From contig CAWKEY010000030.1 in assembly GCA_963848675.1 (NCBI GenBank), positions 172,530 through 236,529 of the forward strand: a stretch of 64,000 nt of DNA, read 5' to 3'. The stretch's first letter is position 1. Each line of letters opens with the position of its first letter. The notes below the pieces were generated by a model. That model had not been told where the DNA came from. It ran no database searches and saw nothing but the letters and a program-made list of their open reading frames with translations. This stretch comes from CAWKEY01 sp963848675. Lineage in GTDB: Bacteria > Pseudomonadota > Gammaproteobacteria > Methylococcales > Methylomonadaceae. Position numbers and translations under genes: made by a program. Positions 8,366 to 18,494 of this stretch are shown one piece after another.

Positions 8366-8982
8366 CGATTTTTGACTCCATGCAGTCGTAGTTCACAATC
8401 AAATAAAAATTCCAGCGCTTCAAGATGCCGCAGCGCCTCTTTTACGCTGGCGCCCCAGGTATACAAACCGTGCCCGGCAATAAGATAAGCTTGTATTGAA
8501 CCGTGCTGATCCAGATACTGTTCGACTTTTTCAGCTAGCCGTGGAATGTTCTGATCATTAGGAAATATCGGAATAACGATGCGGCTTTCATGCGTCTCTA
8601 TGCCGCTGAAGGCCTTTAGCAACTCGTAATCTTCAAGCACGATCTCGTCCGCAAACAACTTTGAAATCAGCGTGGCATTCAGCGAATGCGGATGCAGCAC
8701 CGCTTGCGCATCGGAAAAGCGCCGGTATAAAGAGGTGTGCAGCAGGGTTTCCGCAGACGGTTTCTTGCCGTCCAGGGCATGCCCTTGCGCATCAATCAGC
8801 ATGATGTCGTCTGCTTCTAAATGGCCCTTGTGTTTGCCGGACACGGTTATGGCAATGCGGCCATCCGGCAGACGTGCCGAAAAATTACCGCTGGTTGCCG
8901 GCACCCAGCCTTTCTGATCGATAAAGCGGCCAGCGGCAATCAGATGTCTGGTCTGGGTAAAAAACGCTTCAGTGTAAGTCAT
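8362..8982 (-). CDS. mtnB: Methylthioribulose-1-phosphate dehydratase
   Basis: The 206-residue class II aldolase-fold protein contains the TSGNFSARL phosphate-binding segment near residue 30, the HPHSLNATL zinc-site motif near residue 98 and a late HGLYTWG histidine. It dehydrates 5-methylthioribulose-1-phosphate in methionine salvage. It is the first gene of the operon, 87 bases from the neighbouring GGDEF/EAL gene. mtnA is not in this window. Confidence 0.95.
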   Translation of the reverse strand: MTYTEAFFTQTRHLIAAGRFIDQKGWVPATSGNFSARLPDGRIAITVSGKHKGHLEADDIMLIDAQGHALDGKKPSAETLLHTSLYRRFSDAQAVLHPHSLNATLISKLFADEIVLEDYELLKAFSGIETHESRIVIPIFPNDQNIPRLAEKVEQYLDQHGSIQAYLIAGHGLYTWGASVKEALRHLEALEFLFDCELRLHGVKNR

Positions 8983-9068
8983 GTCAGTGGGTCAGGAGCT
9001 GAAAGCCGATAAGTTAGCAAATTATCCATGTGGAACAATAAACGAAATCCATACATTTAGGGCAGACT

Positions 9069-12000
9069 TTATATTTTTTCAGGCGGTACGACTTTTTTCC
9101 ATTCCGCCGGCACTTCCCAGGCTGTTATCCACGCAGGAATAGCATCGGCGGGCATGGGTTTGGCGATCCCGGCGCCCTGGGCATGCTTACATCCCAGCTC
9201 TAAAAGTGCGATGCCGTGCTGGACAGATTCCACGCCCTCGGCAATGACATGACGATGGAAGGACTGCGCCAAACCAATGACGCTCTGCACGATGGCGTAA
9301 TCTTCAGCATCTTCCAGCATATTGCGCACAAAGGAGCGGTCAATCTTGAGTGTTTGTGCCGGCAAACGCCTTAAGTAAGTTAACGATGAATAGCCGGTGC
9401 CGAAATCATCCAGCGCAAACTGGATGCCCAGTTTTTGGCAGTCTCGAATAACCTGGGAGATATGAGTCGAGTCTTCCAGGGCTTCGGTTTCCAGGATTTC
9501 CATTTCAAAATTCGCTGGATTCACCTCGGGATAGCGTTCCAAGATGGCTTGCAAGTGCATGACAAAATCGGCCGCGTGCAGCGTACGCGCAAAAATATTG
9601 ACGCTGATCCGAAGCAATAAGCCATTTGCCAGCCAGGCCTGCATTTGCTGCAAGGCTGTGTCAATGACCCAGGTATCGAGTTTGACTGCCAGTTCATTGC
9701 CCACCAGCAGCGGAAGAAATTCTTCCGGAATGATCAGGCCGCGCTCCGGATCTCGCCAGCGGATCAGCGCTTCTGCGCCGAGCACCTGTCCTTTGTGCAT
9801 GTCCACCTTGGGCTGATAAAACAGTTCAAACTCCTGAAAGGCAATGGCCTTTTCAATGCGGTCAAGAGCCGTTCGCTGCGAATGCAGCTGACGATCGAGT
9901 TCCGGATCGTAAATGTGAAAACGGTTTTTGCCGGCCTGCTTGCACTGATACATAGCCTGATCGGCATGTCTTAATAAGGTGTCCGGGTCGGTATTGTCGA
10001 CAGGAAAGATGCTGATGCCTATGCTGGCAGACACGGTGACCGCTTGGTCCGCCAGCGCAACAGGCGCATTGATAACATCGAGCAGGCGGTGCAAGGTAAG
10101 TTCACATTCTTCAGGCCTTGCCAAGCCGAGCAACAGAAACACAAATTCATCGCCCCCCAGGCGGGCAATGGTATCGCCCTCGCGCAGGGTACTCTTGATG
10201 CGATGGGCAATTTCAATCAGCATCTGGTCGCCGGTTTCATGGCCAAAGCGGTCATTAACCGGCTTAAATCCATCCAGGTCAAGATAACCGACAGCCAGAT
10301 AGCTATTCTCGCGCTTGCTTTGGGCAATGGCCTGCTGCATGCGGTCGGCCAACAAAACCCGGTTGGGTATGCCGGTCAAAGGATCATAGTGCGCAATGCG
10401 CTCCAGTTGTAGTTCGTGCTCTTTAATTTGAGTGATGTCGGTGAAGGTGCCGATATAGTGTGAAACCTTGCCCTTGGTATTATAAACGGCAGAGATTGTG
10501 ATCCATTCGGCAAAAAGATTGCCATTCTTTCTGCGATTCCAGAGCTCGCCACTCCAGTAGCCTTGCTCGTTGATGCTCTGCCACATGGCCGCATAGACTT
10601 CCTGGTTCTGTAGCCCCGATTTGAACTGCTTGGGATTTTTACCAAGCACTTCTTTGCGGGAGTAGCCGGTAATTTTGCAGAAAGCATTATTGATGTCAAT
10701 GATGTTGCTGTACTTGTCGGTAATCAGAATCCCTTCCTGCGTGTTGGCAAAAACGCTGGCCGCCATGCGCAAACTGTTTTCATTCTTACGCAACTCCAGT
10801 TCAATTTTTTGGCGCTTGCGCATTTCATGGCGCAGGTGCGTATTCCAGCTGATAATTAAAATGAACAACAGTAGCATTGGGAAGGCATATTTAAACAGGG
10901 TTTTAGTCTTGACACCGGAGTCTGCCTGTATGTTTAGCCAGCGGTTCTCAATGCTTTCCCTTTCGGCCTGGGGTATATCGTTTAAGGCTTTGGCAATTAG
11001 GCTGACCAGTTCCGGATTGGCTGTGGTCGCGGCCATTCTGTGCTCGCTGCGGTATTCGGTGTCGCCCGCAAACTGCAGGTCGAGAAATCCTTCTCGTTTG
11101 ACGGTATAGCTGGAGGTGGCTGCATCACCGACATAGGCATCGGCGTCGCCGCTGCGCACCTTATTGAGTGCATCCTGAATATTTTTGGCAGGCACCAATT
11201 GTATGCCGGGATAGTCGCGTGCCAGCGTTTCCTGCATAAAATAACCTTCTTCCACTGTCACGCGCTTACCGTTTAGGCGCTTTAATTTTCCCGTAAAACC
11301 ACTGTTACCTTGGTCTATGATGATGACCGGATAGCTGATATAGGGCTCCGTGAACAGCAGGTAGCGCTCGCGGTCCGGAGTCTTATTAACATCGGAAAGC
11401 ATATCGAGTTCGCCGCGTTTCGCCATTGCCAAAATGGACGGCCAGGATTTATCGACGATGGCTTCAAATTTTACCCCCAGACGTTGCTCAAGCAGTCTTA
11501 TATAATCGGCCGTTAAGCCGACATGCTCGCCGTTCGCGTCCACCCATTCGTGAGGCGCAAAATCCGGGTCTATGCCGACGCGGACAAGCGGATGCGCCGC
11601 TAACCAGGCCTTCTCGGCCTTGCTTAATTTCAGCGTGGCGGTTTTTTTAGGGTCAACAATAAAACCCTCCCAATTCGCCATTGAGCTGACCAGCCCCATT
11701 TTCTGGTAGGTTTCGGCGATACGCTGGAAACGCTTGAGGTCGGTCGTACCAAGCGGAATTGTCCCGGCAAGAATCATTTTGGCAGTTTCCCGGGCCTCAA
11801 AGCGCAGGTGATCTATTGACAGCCGATTGCCTGGGTTGTATTTGGCGAGAATGATTTGGATCAGTTCTTCGGGGTGCTGGAGCGCATAACTCCAGCCTTT
11901 AAGCGAAGCGCGTAAGAAGCGTTGCGCGCGCTCAGGGTATTGGCGCAGTTCCTGTTCTGTCGTAAACAGATTGTCGCCGAGGAAATCCACGCCATAGTTG

Positions 12001-12623
12001 CGCGGATCAATGATGTTGAATTTTATGCCCTTTTTTTGGTAATAGTGGACTTCGTCGGTAAGGTAGCCGGAGATGGCGTCTACCTTGTTGCTAATTAAAT
12101 CGTCATAGTTAAAGGAGTGTTTGACGCGCTTGATGCTGCCGAGAGCGATGTTGGTCTCGTAGAACATGGCCAGCAACGGCGAATCATTGTTGAAATCGTC
12201 CATGACCCGCTTACCGGCCAGTTCATACGGGCTGACAATGCCTGAACTCTGTAGCGTGAAGTAAACCAGTGGGTTATGTTGAAATATGGACGCCAGCACG
12301 ACCACCGGTTTGCCGTTGAGCCTTTCCTGCAACAGGCCGGTATCCGCCACACCATACTGGGCGTCCCCCTTGAGTACTTGTTCAACGTTATTGATGCCCT
12401 GAATGCGCTCACGAATGTCCACATCCAGACCTTCCTGAGCGTAAAAGCCTTTTTCCTTGGCGGCGTAGTAACCAGCAAACTGGAAGGCGTGCAGGAATTT
12501 AAGTTGTAAAGCGACTTGTTCAAGGGCTTGGGCGGATACCGGCAATACAAAAGCAGCCAGACAGAGAAGCGCGGCCAGCCAGGATGATTTTGTATGTAAC
12601 AAAAAGGGGCGAGTATCCGGCAT
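9069..12623 (-). CDS. Dual periplasmic-sensor PAS-GGDEF-EAL protein
   Basis: The 1184-residue protein has a signal peptide ending near AQA-LEQ. Two periplasmic binding domains follow in tandem: an NMT1/THI5-like domain (about 35-310; QLKFLHAFQFAGYYAAKEKG) and a type-3 solute-binding domain (about 345-575; VGIDPDFAPHEWVDANG). A transmembrane helix lies near 580-600, then a PAS domain with PAC segment (about 625-745), a GGDEF domain with an intact RLGGDEF motif, and an EAL domain with intact EALIRW and the DDFGTGYSSL motif. The protein probably makes or breaks cyclic di-GMP in response to periplasmic ligands. Both catalytic signatures are intact, so either activity is possible. The divergent gene at 12770 is an exporter adaptor. 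Confidence 0.9.
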   Translation of the reverse strand: MPDTRPFLLHTKSSWLAALLCLAAFVLPVSAQALEQVALQLKFLHAFQFAGYYAAKEKGFYAQEGLDVDIRERIQGINNVEQVLKGDAQYGVADTGLLQERLNGKPVVVLASIFQHNPLVYFTLQSSGIVSPYELAGKRVMDDFNNDSPLLAMFYETNIALGSIKRVKHSFNYDDLISNKVDAISGYLTDEVHYYQKKGIKFNIIDPRNYGVDFLGDNLFTTEQELRQYPERAQRFLRASLKGWSYALQHPEELIQIILAKYNPGNRLSIDHLRFEARETAKMILAGTIPLGTTDLKRFQRIAETYQKMGLVSSMANWEGFIVDPKKTATLKLSKAEKAWLAAHPLVRVGIDPDFAPHEWVDANGEHVGLTADYIRLLEQRLGVKFEAIVDKSWPSILAMAKRGELDMLSDVNKTPDRERYLLFTEPYISYPVIIIDQGNSGFTGKLKRLNGKRVTVEEGYFMQETLARDYPGIQLVPAKNIQDALNKVRSGDADAYVGDAATSSYTVKREGFLDLQFAGDTEYRSEHRMAATTANPELVSLIAKALNDIPQAERESIENRWLNIQADSGVKTKTLFKYAFPMLLLFILIISWNTHLRHEMRKRQKIELELRKNENSLRMAASVFANTQEGILITDKYSNIIDINNAFCKITGYSRKEVLGKNPKQFKSGLQNQEVYAAMWQSINEQGYWSGELWNRRKNGNLFAEWITISAVYNTKGKVSHYIGTFTDITQIKEHELQLERIAHYDPLTGIPNRVLLADRMQQAIAQSKRENSYLAVGYLDLDGFKPVNDRFGHETGDQMLIEIAHRIKSTLREGDTIARLGGDEFVFLLLGLARPEECELTLHRLLDVINAPVALADQAVTVSASIGISIFPVDNTDPDTLLRHADQAMYQCKQAGKNRFHIYDPELDRQLHSQRTALDRIEKAIAFQEFELFYQPKVDMHKGQVLGAEALIRWRDPERGLIIPEEFLPLLVGNELAVKLDTWVIDTALQQMQAWLANGLLLRISVNIFARTLHAADFVMHLQAILERYPEVNPANFEMEILETEALEDSTHISQVIRDCQKLGIQFALDDFGTGYSSLTYLRRLPAQTLKIDRSFVRNMLEDAEDYAIVQSVIGLAQSFHRHVIAEGVESVQHGIALLELGCKHAQGAGIAKPMPADAIPAWITAWEVPAEWKKVVPPEKI

Positions 12624-12769
12624 GCAGTGTTATGGCTAATAAATGATGTGGAATTATACCGCTTATTGACAGTATAGGCAGATTTGAGGGTAATGATAAT
12701 GCTGCAAATTCGTACAGAAAGGCGCTATATTGATGACAATTCACCAGCGAAAGGTTCAACCGTCAGCGC

Positions 12770-13906
12770 ATGAATAAAAAAATAGCCATCCTCATAATTG
12801 CCATTGCCGCCATTGGCGCTGGATATTATGCATTGCAACGCCCCAAGCGTGTGTTAGTCGAAGTTTATACCGTAGAAAAAGGCGAAGTTAACGCCACCGT
12901 GTCAAATACCAGGGTCGGCACCATCAAAGCCTGCCGGCGCGCCTTTCTGGCGCCGGCGACAGGCGGGCAGGTAGCCGCGCTGCACGTTAAAGAGGGTGAT
13001 AGCGTTAAACAACACCAATTGTTACTGGAAGTTTGGAATACAGACCTGAAAGCACAGCTCACCTTGCAGGAAGCCCAGATCAAGGCCAATCAAGCGTCGG
13101 CCGAGCAAGCCTGTGTTTTGGCCGGGGGTGCGGAACGTGAAGCGGAGCGGATGACCCGCTTGCAAAAATTCAATCATGTCGTTTCCGAAGAGCAGGTCGA
13201 TATTAAAGTCACCGAAGCCGCCGCCAAGCGGGCTTTATGCAGCGCCTCGCGCGCGACAGTCGCGGTCAGCCAGGCTAATCTCGAGGTGGTCAGGGCCTCG
13301 ATTGAGCGCACCCTGGTTTATGCGCCTTTTGACGGCACCGTTGCTGAAATCAATGCCGAACTGGGCGAGTTTGTTACCCCCTCGCCGCCCGGCATTCCGA
13401 CTTTGCCCGCCATCGATTTACTCGATGTCAGCTGTCTGTATGTGTCTGCGCCCATTGACGAAGTCGATGCGCCGCAGATAAAAACCGGCATGACCGCCTG
13501 TGTATCGCTGGATGCCTTTAGTGAAAAGCGCTGCTCGGGAACGGTCAGCCGGATAGCACCCTACGTGCAGGAAAAAGAAAAGCAGGCGCGCACGGTTGAA
13601 GTTGAAGTGAAATTGACCGACCCGCAAGACCTGAAGGCATTATTGCCGGGTTACAGCGCCGATATTGAAGTCTTGCTGGCTAGCAGGCCGCAAGCCCTCA
13701 GAGTGCCTGCCGAAGCGGTGCTGGAAAATAATCAGGTCTTGCTGATGCGCGCCGATGGCTTGCTGGAACAGCGCAGCTTCAAGCCTGGCCTTGCCAACTG
13801 GAATACAGTGGAAGTGTTAGAAGGCCTGCATGCCGGCGATAAAGTGGTGCTCTCTTTAGGCCGCGAGGGCGTGGTAGCCGGTGCGTATGCACATGTACAG
13901 CCGTGA
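12770..13906 (+). CDS. Periplasmic adaptor (HlyD/MacA-like) of an ABC exporter
   Basis: The 378-residue protein has an N-terminal membrane anchor (residues about 4-22), a lipoyl-like half (VAALHVKEGDSVKQHQLLLEVWN), a coiled-coil hairpin rich in Ala/Glu (about 90-170), the second lipoyl half (VYAPFDGTVAEINAELGEFV) and a beta-barrel/membrane-proximal domain. This is the order in MacA-type membrane fusion proteins. It is the first gene of a four-gene operon with an ATPase and two permeases. The substrate cannot be read from the sequence. Confidence 0.85.
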   Translation: MNKKIAILIIAIAAIGAGYYALQRPKRVLVEVYTVEKGEVNATVSNTRVGTIKACRRAFLAPATGGQVAALHVKEGDSVKQHQLLLEVWNTDLKAQLTLQEAQIKANQASAEQACVLAGGAEREAERMTRLQKFNHVVSEEQVDIKVTEAAAKRALCSASRATVAVSQANLEVVRASIERTLVYAPFDGTVAEINAELGEFVTPSPPGIPTLPAIDLLDVSCLYVSAPIDEVDAPQIKTGMTACVSLDAFSEKRCSGTVSRIAPYVQEKEKQARTVEVEVKLTDPQDLKALLPGYSADIEVLLASRPQALRVPAEAVLENNQVLLMRADGLLEQRSFKPGLANWNTVEVLEGLHAGDKVVLSLGREGVVAGAYAHVQP

Positions 13907-14571
13907 TCGAACTTACTAACATACATCGCTATTTTCAGGTGGGTGAACAAACGGTACATGCCTTGAATGACATTAACTTGTCCATCAAAAAAGGCGAATA
14001 TGTGTCCGTGATGGGGCCGTCGGGTTCCGGCAAATCGACGTTGTTCAACGTCATCGCCCTGCTGGATAAGCCTTCATCCGGCCGTTACCGGCTCAATGAG
14101 CAGGATGTGACGCAGTTGACTGATGATGAACTGGCGCAAGTCCGTAGCCAAAATATCGGCTTTGTGTTTCAGTTCTTTCACTTGATTCCGCGTTTAACGG
14201 CGTCTGAAAATATTGAAATGCCGATGATACTGGCCGGTATCGCGGGTAAAGAGCGTAAACAGCGGGTGCAGCAGGCGCTCATCTCGGTTAATCTGCAGGA
14301 TCGGGCCCAGCACCGGCCGGATCAGCTTTCCGGCGGGCAATTGCAGCGAGTTGCCATTGCCCGGGCCATGATCATGCGGCCGGAAATTGTCTTGGCCGAC
14401 GAGCCTACCGGCAATCTCGACAGCAAATCCGGCGGCGAGATCATTGAGCTGCTGGAAACTCTGAATCAGCAGGGCGTCACGCTAATGATTATTACCCACG
14501 ATCAAGGCATTGGTGATAGAGCCAAGCGGCAGATCCGGATTGTCGACGGACAGATCGTACATGCTGCTTAA
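13903..14571 (+). CDS. ABC exporter ATPase (MacB/LolD type)
   Basis: The 222-residue protein starts at a GTG that overlaps the adaptor's stop codon by four bases. Walker A GPSGSGKST, the Q-loop FVFQFFHLIPRLT, the signature LSGGQLQRVAIARA, Walker B EIVLADEPTGNLDS and the switch His in ITHD are intact. The LTASENIEMP segment is typical of the MacB/LolD/FtsE branch of the family. It powers the export complex formed with the two following permeases. Confidence 0.92.
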   Translation: MIELTNIHRYFQVGEQTVHALNDINLSIKKGEYVSVMGPSGSGKSTLFNVIALLDKPSSGRYRLNEQDVTQLTDDELAQVRSQNIGFVFQFFHLIPRLTASENIEMPMILAGIAGKERKQRVQQALISVNLQDRAQHRPDQLSGGQLQRVAIARAMIMRPEIVLADEPTGNLDSKSGGEIIELLETLNQQGVTLMIITHDQGIGDRAKRQIRIVDGQIVHAA

Positions 14572-15766
14572 AGACACCTTAACCCTGGCTTTTGCGGCTA
14601 TCCGCATGCAGCGCTTGCGCGCTACACTGATTATTCTGGCCATGAGCATCGGCGTGGCGGCGGTAACGGTATTGACGGCGTTGGGTGAAAGCGCCCGCAA
14701 TTATATCGTGCATGAATTTGAAGCGCTGGGTACGCATCTGGTGATCGTATTGCCGGGACGCACGGAAACCACCGGCGGGCCGCCGCCGTTATTTGGCGAA
14801 ACGCCCAGGGATTTAACGCTGGCCGATGCCGAGGCTCTGCTTAGAAGTCATCATATTGCCGCGATTGCGCCGATTACGGTCGGTGCTGCGCCGGTTTCCA
14901 GTCTGGGCCTGGAGCGGGAAACCAATATTCTGGGATCAACTTCTGATTTGGTCAGGGTTCGTCATTTGACCATGGCGCAGGGCCGGTTTCTACCCCAGGC
15001 CGAGGCGGACAAAGCTCTGTCTGTTTGTGTCATTGGCCAAACCATACGCGAGCAACTGTTTGCCAATAAACCGGCGCTCGGGCAATGGCTGCGCATCAAT
15101 GACCGGCGTTTTCGGGTCATCGGGATTTTGACCTCCGAAGGCCAGTCCATCGGTGTGGATTTTGATGAAATCGTCATTATTCCGGTCGCATCCGCACAAG
15201 CGCTCTTTGACACCAGTTCGTTATTCAGAATTCTGGTGGAAACCAAATCCCAGCAGGATATGTTGAAGTCGGCCGATGACATTCGAAGCATTATCAAGGC
15301 CCGTCATGAAGGCGAAGATGATGTCACTTTGATTACCCAGGATAGTGTGGTTAGGACCTTCGACAAGATATTAACCGCGCTGACCCTGACGGTAACCAGC
15401 ATTGCCGGCATCAGTCTGGCGGTTGCCGGCGTGCTGGTGATGAATGTGATGCTGGTGAGCGTTACCCAGCGAACCGCTGAGATCGGCCTACTGAAAGCAC
15501 TGGGCGCTACCAAAAGCCAGATACACAGCCTGTTTTTAATGGAAGCCTTGATGTTATCGCTGGCCGGCGCAATGCTGGGCGTGGCGCTAGGACACATGGG
15601 TCTGACGGCTTTGCAGGCGGCTTATCCTGAATTTCCCTTTCAACTGCCGCTGTGGGCGGTGTTTGCCGCTCTGGGAGTGGCCTTGTTTACCGGCCTGGTG
15701 TTCGGCGTGCTGCCGGCCAGGAAAGCGGCACGGCTGGATCCGGTTGTGGCCTTGGGCAAGAGATAA
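14561..15766 (+). CDS. MacB-like ABC transporter permease (first of two)
   Basis: The start MLLKDTLTL at 14561 is chosen because it overlaps the ATPase gene by only 11 bases and places the first helix (LIILAMSIGVAAVTVLTALG) near the N-terminus; an in-frame start 51 bases upstream is less likely. The 401-residue protein has one N-terminal helix, a large periplasmic MacB-type domain (about 45-270) and three C-terminal helices with the FtsX segment TAEIGLLKALGATKSQI. It pairs with the homologous permease that follows. Confidence 0.88.
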   Translation: MLLKDTLTLAFAAIRMQRLRATLIILAMSIGVAAVTVLTALGESARNYIVHEFEALGTHLVIVLPGRTETTGGPPPLFGETPRDLTLADAEALLRSHHIAAIAPITVGAAPVSSLGLERETNILGSTSDLVRVRHLTMAQGRFLPQAEADKALSVCVIGQTIREQLFANKPALGQWLRINDRRFRVIGILTSEGQSIGVDFDEIVIIPVASAQALFDTSSLFRILVETKSQQDMLKSADDIRSIIKARHEGEDDVTLITQDSVVRTFDKILTALTLTVTSIAGISLAVAGVLVMNVMLVSVTQRTAEIGLLKALGATKSQIHSLFLMEALMLSLAGAMLGVALGHMGLTALQAAYPEFPFQLPLWAVFAALGVALFTGLVFGVLPARKAARLDPVVALGKR

Positions 15767-16965
15767 TGCATGCCGGCGATTTAATTTTATTATCATTACG
15801 CACTCTCATCAGCCATAAAATGCGTTCAGGACTGACCGTGCTGGGGCTCATTATCGGCATTGCCGCAGTTGTCATTTTGACTTCGATAGGACGCGGCATT
15901 CATAGTTTTGTACTGGCCGAATTTACCCAGTTCGGCACCAATCTGATTGCGGTATTTCCCGGTAAAACCACGACCTTTGGCATATCCGGTTCAACCATCA
16001 ATACGGTCAGGCCGCTGACGCTGGACGATGCGGACAGTCTGGATAAACTGGAAAATATTATTGCCTCCGTGCCGCTGGTTCAAGGCAATGCCCGTATCGA
16101 GGCGGGGAGCAAACAGCGGCGCTCGATTGTCTTCGGTGTGGGTGCGGCGGTCCCGGAGGTGTGGAAAATAAAAGTCGCGAGCGGGCGTTTTTTGCCCGCC
16201 GGAGAAAGGAACAATCCCAGGGCTTTTGCAGTATTGGGCGATAAATTGGCGGCTGAATTATTTGCCGCAAGCAGCCCTTTGGGTAAGCGAATCAGAATTG
16301 GCAGCGACCGTTACCGGGTCATCGGGGTCATGGAAAAGAAGGGTCAGATGTTGGGTTTTGACATGGACGACACTATTTACATACCGGTTGCCAAGGCGCT
16401 GGAGATGTTCAACCGGGAAAGCCTGATGGAAATCGATCTGCTTTATAAAAGCAGCGCCCCTATTAAGCAAGTCGAAAAAGCCATTAAAAATCAGTTGATT
16501 GCCCGGCACGGCAGGGAAGATTTCAGCATCGTCACCCAAAATCAGATGCTTGAAAAGATGGATTCCATTTTGAATATTCTGACTTTGGCGGTGGCCGCCT
16601 TGGGCAGTATTTCTTTATTGGTGGGCTCGGTCGGCATATTCACCATCATGACTATTGCCGTTTCTGAAAGAATTTCTGAAATTGGTTTGCTGCGGGCGAT
16701 AGGCGCAAAACGGCGCACCATCTTTCAGCTGTTTTTGTTCGAAGCGCTGGCCCTGAGCGCAGCAGGCGGTTTGATCGGCGTAATCGCAGGTATTGCGGTG
16801 GTGCAGTTTGCCGGCGCAGTTCTGCCGGCATTACCGGTGCAACTGGCCTGGGCTTATATTGCAACGGCATTTGTATTGTCTTTGCTGATCGGCATTGCCA
16901 CCGGTGTGCTGCCGGCCATGAGAGCCGCTGCGCTGGAGCCGTTACAGGCGCTGCGGGCTGAATGA
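15766..16965 (+). CDS. MacB-like ABC transporter permease (second of two)
   Basis: The ATG overlaps the stop of the preceding permease by one base (TAATG). The frame is open further upstream, but MHAGDLILLSLRTL is the start that matches the family. The 399-residue protein shares the layout of its partner: an N-terminal helix (VLGLIIGIAAVVILTSIG), a periplasmic domain, and a C-terminal FtsX region with SERISEIGLLRAIGAKRRTI. Two distinct permeases imply a heterodimeric MacB-type exporter. Confidence 0.88.
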   Translation: MHAGDLILLSLRTLISHKMRSGLTVLGLIIGIAAVVILTSIGRGIHSFVLAEFTQFGTNLIAVFPGKTTTFGISGSTINTVRPLTLDDADSLDKLENIIASVPLVQGNARIEAGSKQRRSIVFGVGAAVPEVWKIKVASGRFLPAGERNNPRAFAVLGDKLAAELFAASSPLGKRIRIGSDRYRVIGVMEKKGQMLGFDMDDTIYIPVAKALEMFNRESLMEIDLLYKSSAPIKQVEKAIKNQLIARHGREDFSIVTQNQMLEKMDSILNILTLAVAALGSISLLVGSVGIFTIMTIAVSERISEIGLLRAIGAKRRTIFQLFLFEALALSAAGGLIGVIAGIAVVQFAGAVLPALPVQLAWAYIATAFVLSLLIGIATGVLPAMRAAALEPLQALRAE

Positions 16966-16978
16966 TGCGCATGCAATC

Positions 16979-17008
16979 ATAGGCGGCGACTGGTTGGTCG
17001 CCGCCTAT
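16979..17008. terminator. Perfect 12-bp hairpin between convergent genes
   Basis: The stem ATAGGCGGCGAC pairs perfectly with GTCGCCGCCTAT around a six-base loop. It lies between the 3' ends of the permease gene and the L,D-transpeptidase gene. There is no T-run on either side, so it may act as a bidirectional transcript-end structure. Confidence 0.5.
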
Positions 17009-17031
17009 GCCGCATTCAGCACAAACAGCGA

Positions 17032-18135
17032 CTAATAAGCAGAGCCCGGAACCGGTCTGCTAGTCTGCGGTCCACGGTAATAACCGGATGGCGAGCCCTG
17101 GCTCGAGGGAGCCGAGGCTGGCGCTGCTGTTGACACAGGCCCGGTTGCAGCAGTTGATGCGCTGGTTGGCATCACTTCTTCCAGAGGCGGGAAACGTTCA
17201 TAGACCGGTGCAGGCACGCCATCCTGCGCTTTCAGCACGTCGGTTAGAGCCTGTTGGTCAAAAGCCGGCATTTCCATATTATTGGCTTTTTCCATAAGCG
17301 TCATGGCTTGGGCCATGCGCTCTTCCAGCGTTGTTTCCTCGTTCTCCAGATCAGGATGCACCTCAACATACAGCTTGTTGTTCAACCAGCCCACCTTGAT
17401 CTGCTGCTTGACGATATAGACCGGTGTACCGACAGGGACCATATTGTATAACTCTTCAATATCTTCAGGATACATGCGCACACAGCCGTGCGTAATCTGC
17501 ATCCCGATGCCAAAGATTTTGTCTATATCGGTGCCGTGTATCCGGTATTCACCTGGTAAAGCCAGATGCAGCGCATAAGCGCCCAGCGGGTTATTCGGGC
17601 CGGGCGGCACAATGGCAGGCAGGGGGTCGCCCATGGCCGCATGTTCGCGCCGGATGGATTCTGGCGGATGCCATGAAGGATCCTTGACTTTTTTTGCCAC
17701 TTTGGTCTGCCCCAACGGCGTTTGCCAGTCTTGCCGGCCGATGCCGTGGGCATAGGATTTAATCACCCTCGGCATACCGGGCTGCGCAGGCGGGTAGTAA
17801 TACATGCGGTATTCAGCGATATTCAAGGTAATGCCATTATGCGGCGAATCCGGCAAAATTCGTCTGTTCGGCAAAGACACAATCTCATTTTTTTTCACAT
17901 GCCAGCGGTCAATATCCGGATTCAGGCGCACCACTTCGGCCTGCCCCAGATTAAAACGCCGCGCCACATCCAGCAGGGTTTCTTCTTCTGGGGATTGCGT
18001 TACCGCGATACCATCAGGATATTCAGTGATGATATTGTCATTGGGGTTTTCCGGCCAGGAATAGGTGGTGGCAAGAGCGCCGTCAGCCATGGCAAACCAT
18101 GCAATCGAAACAGCGATTAAAGTACGAATGTTCAT
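17032..18135 (-). CDS. L,D-transpeptidase (YkuD/ErfK family) with LysM domain
   Basis: The 367-residue protein has a signal peptide (AVSIAWFAMADGALA). A LysM-like segment (LLDVARRFNLGQAEVVRLNPDI) lies at about 50-95. The YkuD domain (about 98-245) has the conserved HGTDIDKIFGIGMQITHGCVRM stretch with catalytic Cys near residue 217 and the paired His and Arg. Family members form 3-3 peptidoglycan cross-links or attach lipoproteins to the wall. The C-terminal 120 residues are low-complexity, Ala/Pro/Ser-rich and end with a Gly-Tyr-Arg tail. Confidence 0.92.
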   Translation of the reverse strand: MNIRTLIAVSIAWFAMADGALATTYSWPENPNDNIITEYPDGIAVTQSPEEETLLDVARRFNLGQAEVVRLNPDIDRWHVKKNEIVSLPNRRILPDSPHNGITLNIAEYRMYYYPPAQPGMPRVIKSYAHGIGRQDWQTPLGQTKVAKKVKDPSWHPPESIRREHAAMGDPLPAIVPPGPNNPLGAYALHLALPGEYRIHGTDIDKIFGIGMQITHGCVRMYPEDIEELYNMVPVGTPVYIVKQQIKVGWLNNKLYVEVHPDLENEETTLEERMAQAMTLMEKANNMEMPAFDQQALTDVLKAQDGVPAPVYERFPPLEEVMPTSASTAATGPVSTAAPASAPSSQGSPSGYYRGPQTSRPVPGSAY

Positions 18136-18494
18136 TACGTTAAGTTTCTCAGTAATAATATGAAGATAACTGCTGATAGAAGACCATTTAAACAGGCAAA
18201 AGTGCCGCAGTTTACGCGCCGTCGCCGACGATAGGTCAGTATAGCAACAAACTGTAGCATCAACACAACGGCAGATTCTAACATGCTACATCGCTATAAG
18301 CCTAGTACGCCAGCCATATAATGCGAGCTGCAAGCGAAGGAGGTTGATAAAAAACCGTTGATGACCAACAAACATTATAATGAACCAGGCCGTACCGATT
18401 GATCGGTTCAAGCAAACGGCAGTTGACCCGTTTCCTGGTTTAACCGGGACTCAAATTCATGTGAAGCAACCGCTCTATACTCTGCGAGAATACA
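18136..18494. other. Intergenic stretch without a supported gene
   Basis: The 359 bases between the divergent L,D-transpeptidase and sirB2 genes must hold both promoters. No RNA gene, repeat or credible ORF was seen. Confidence 0.4.
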
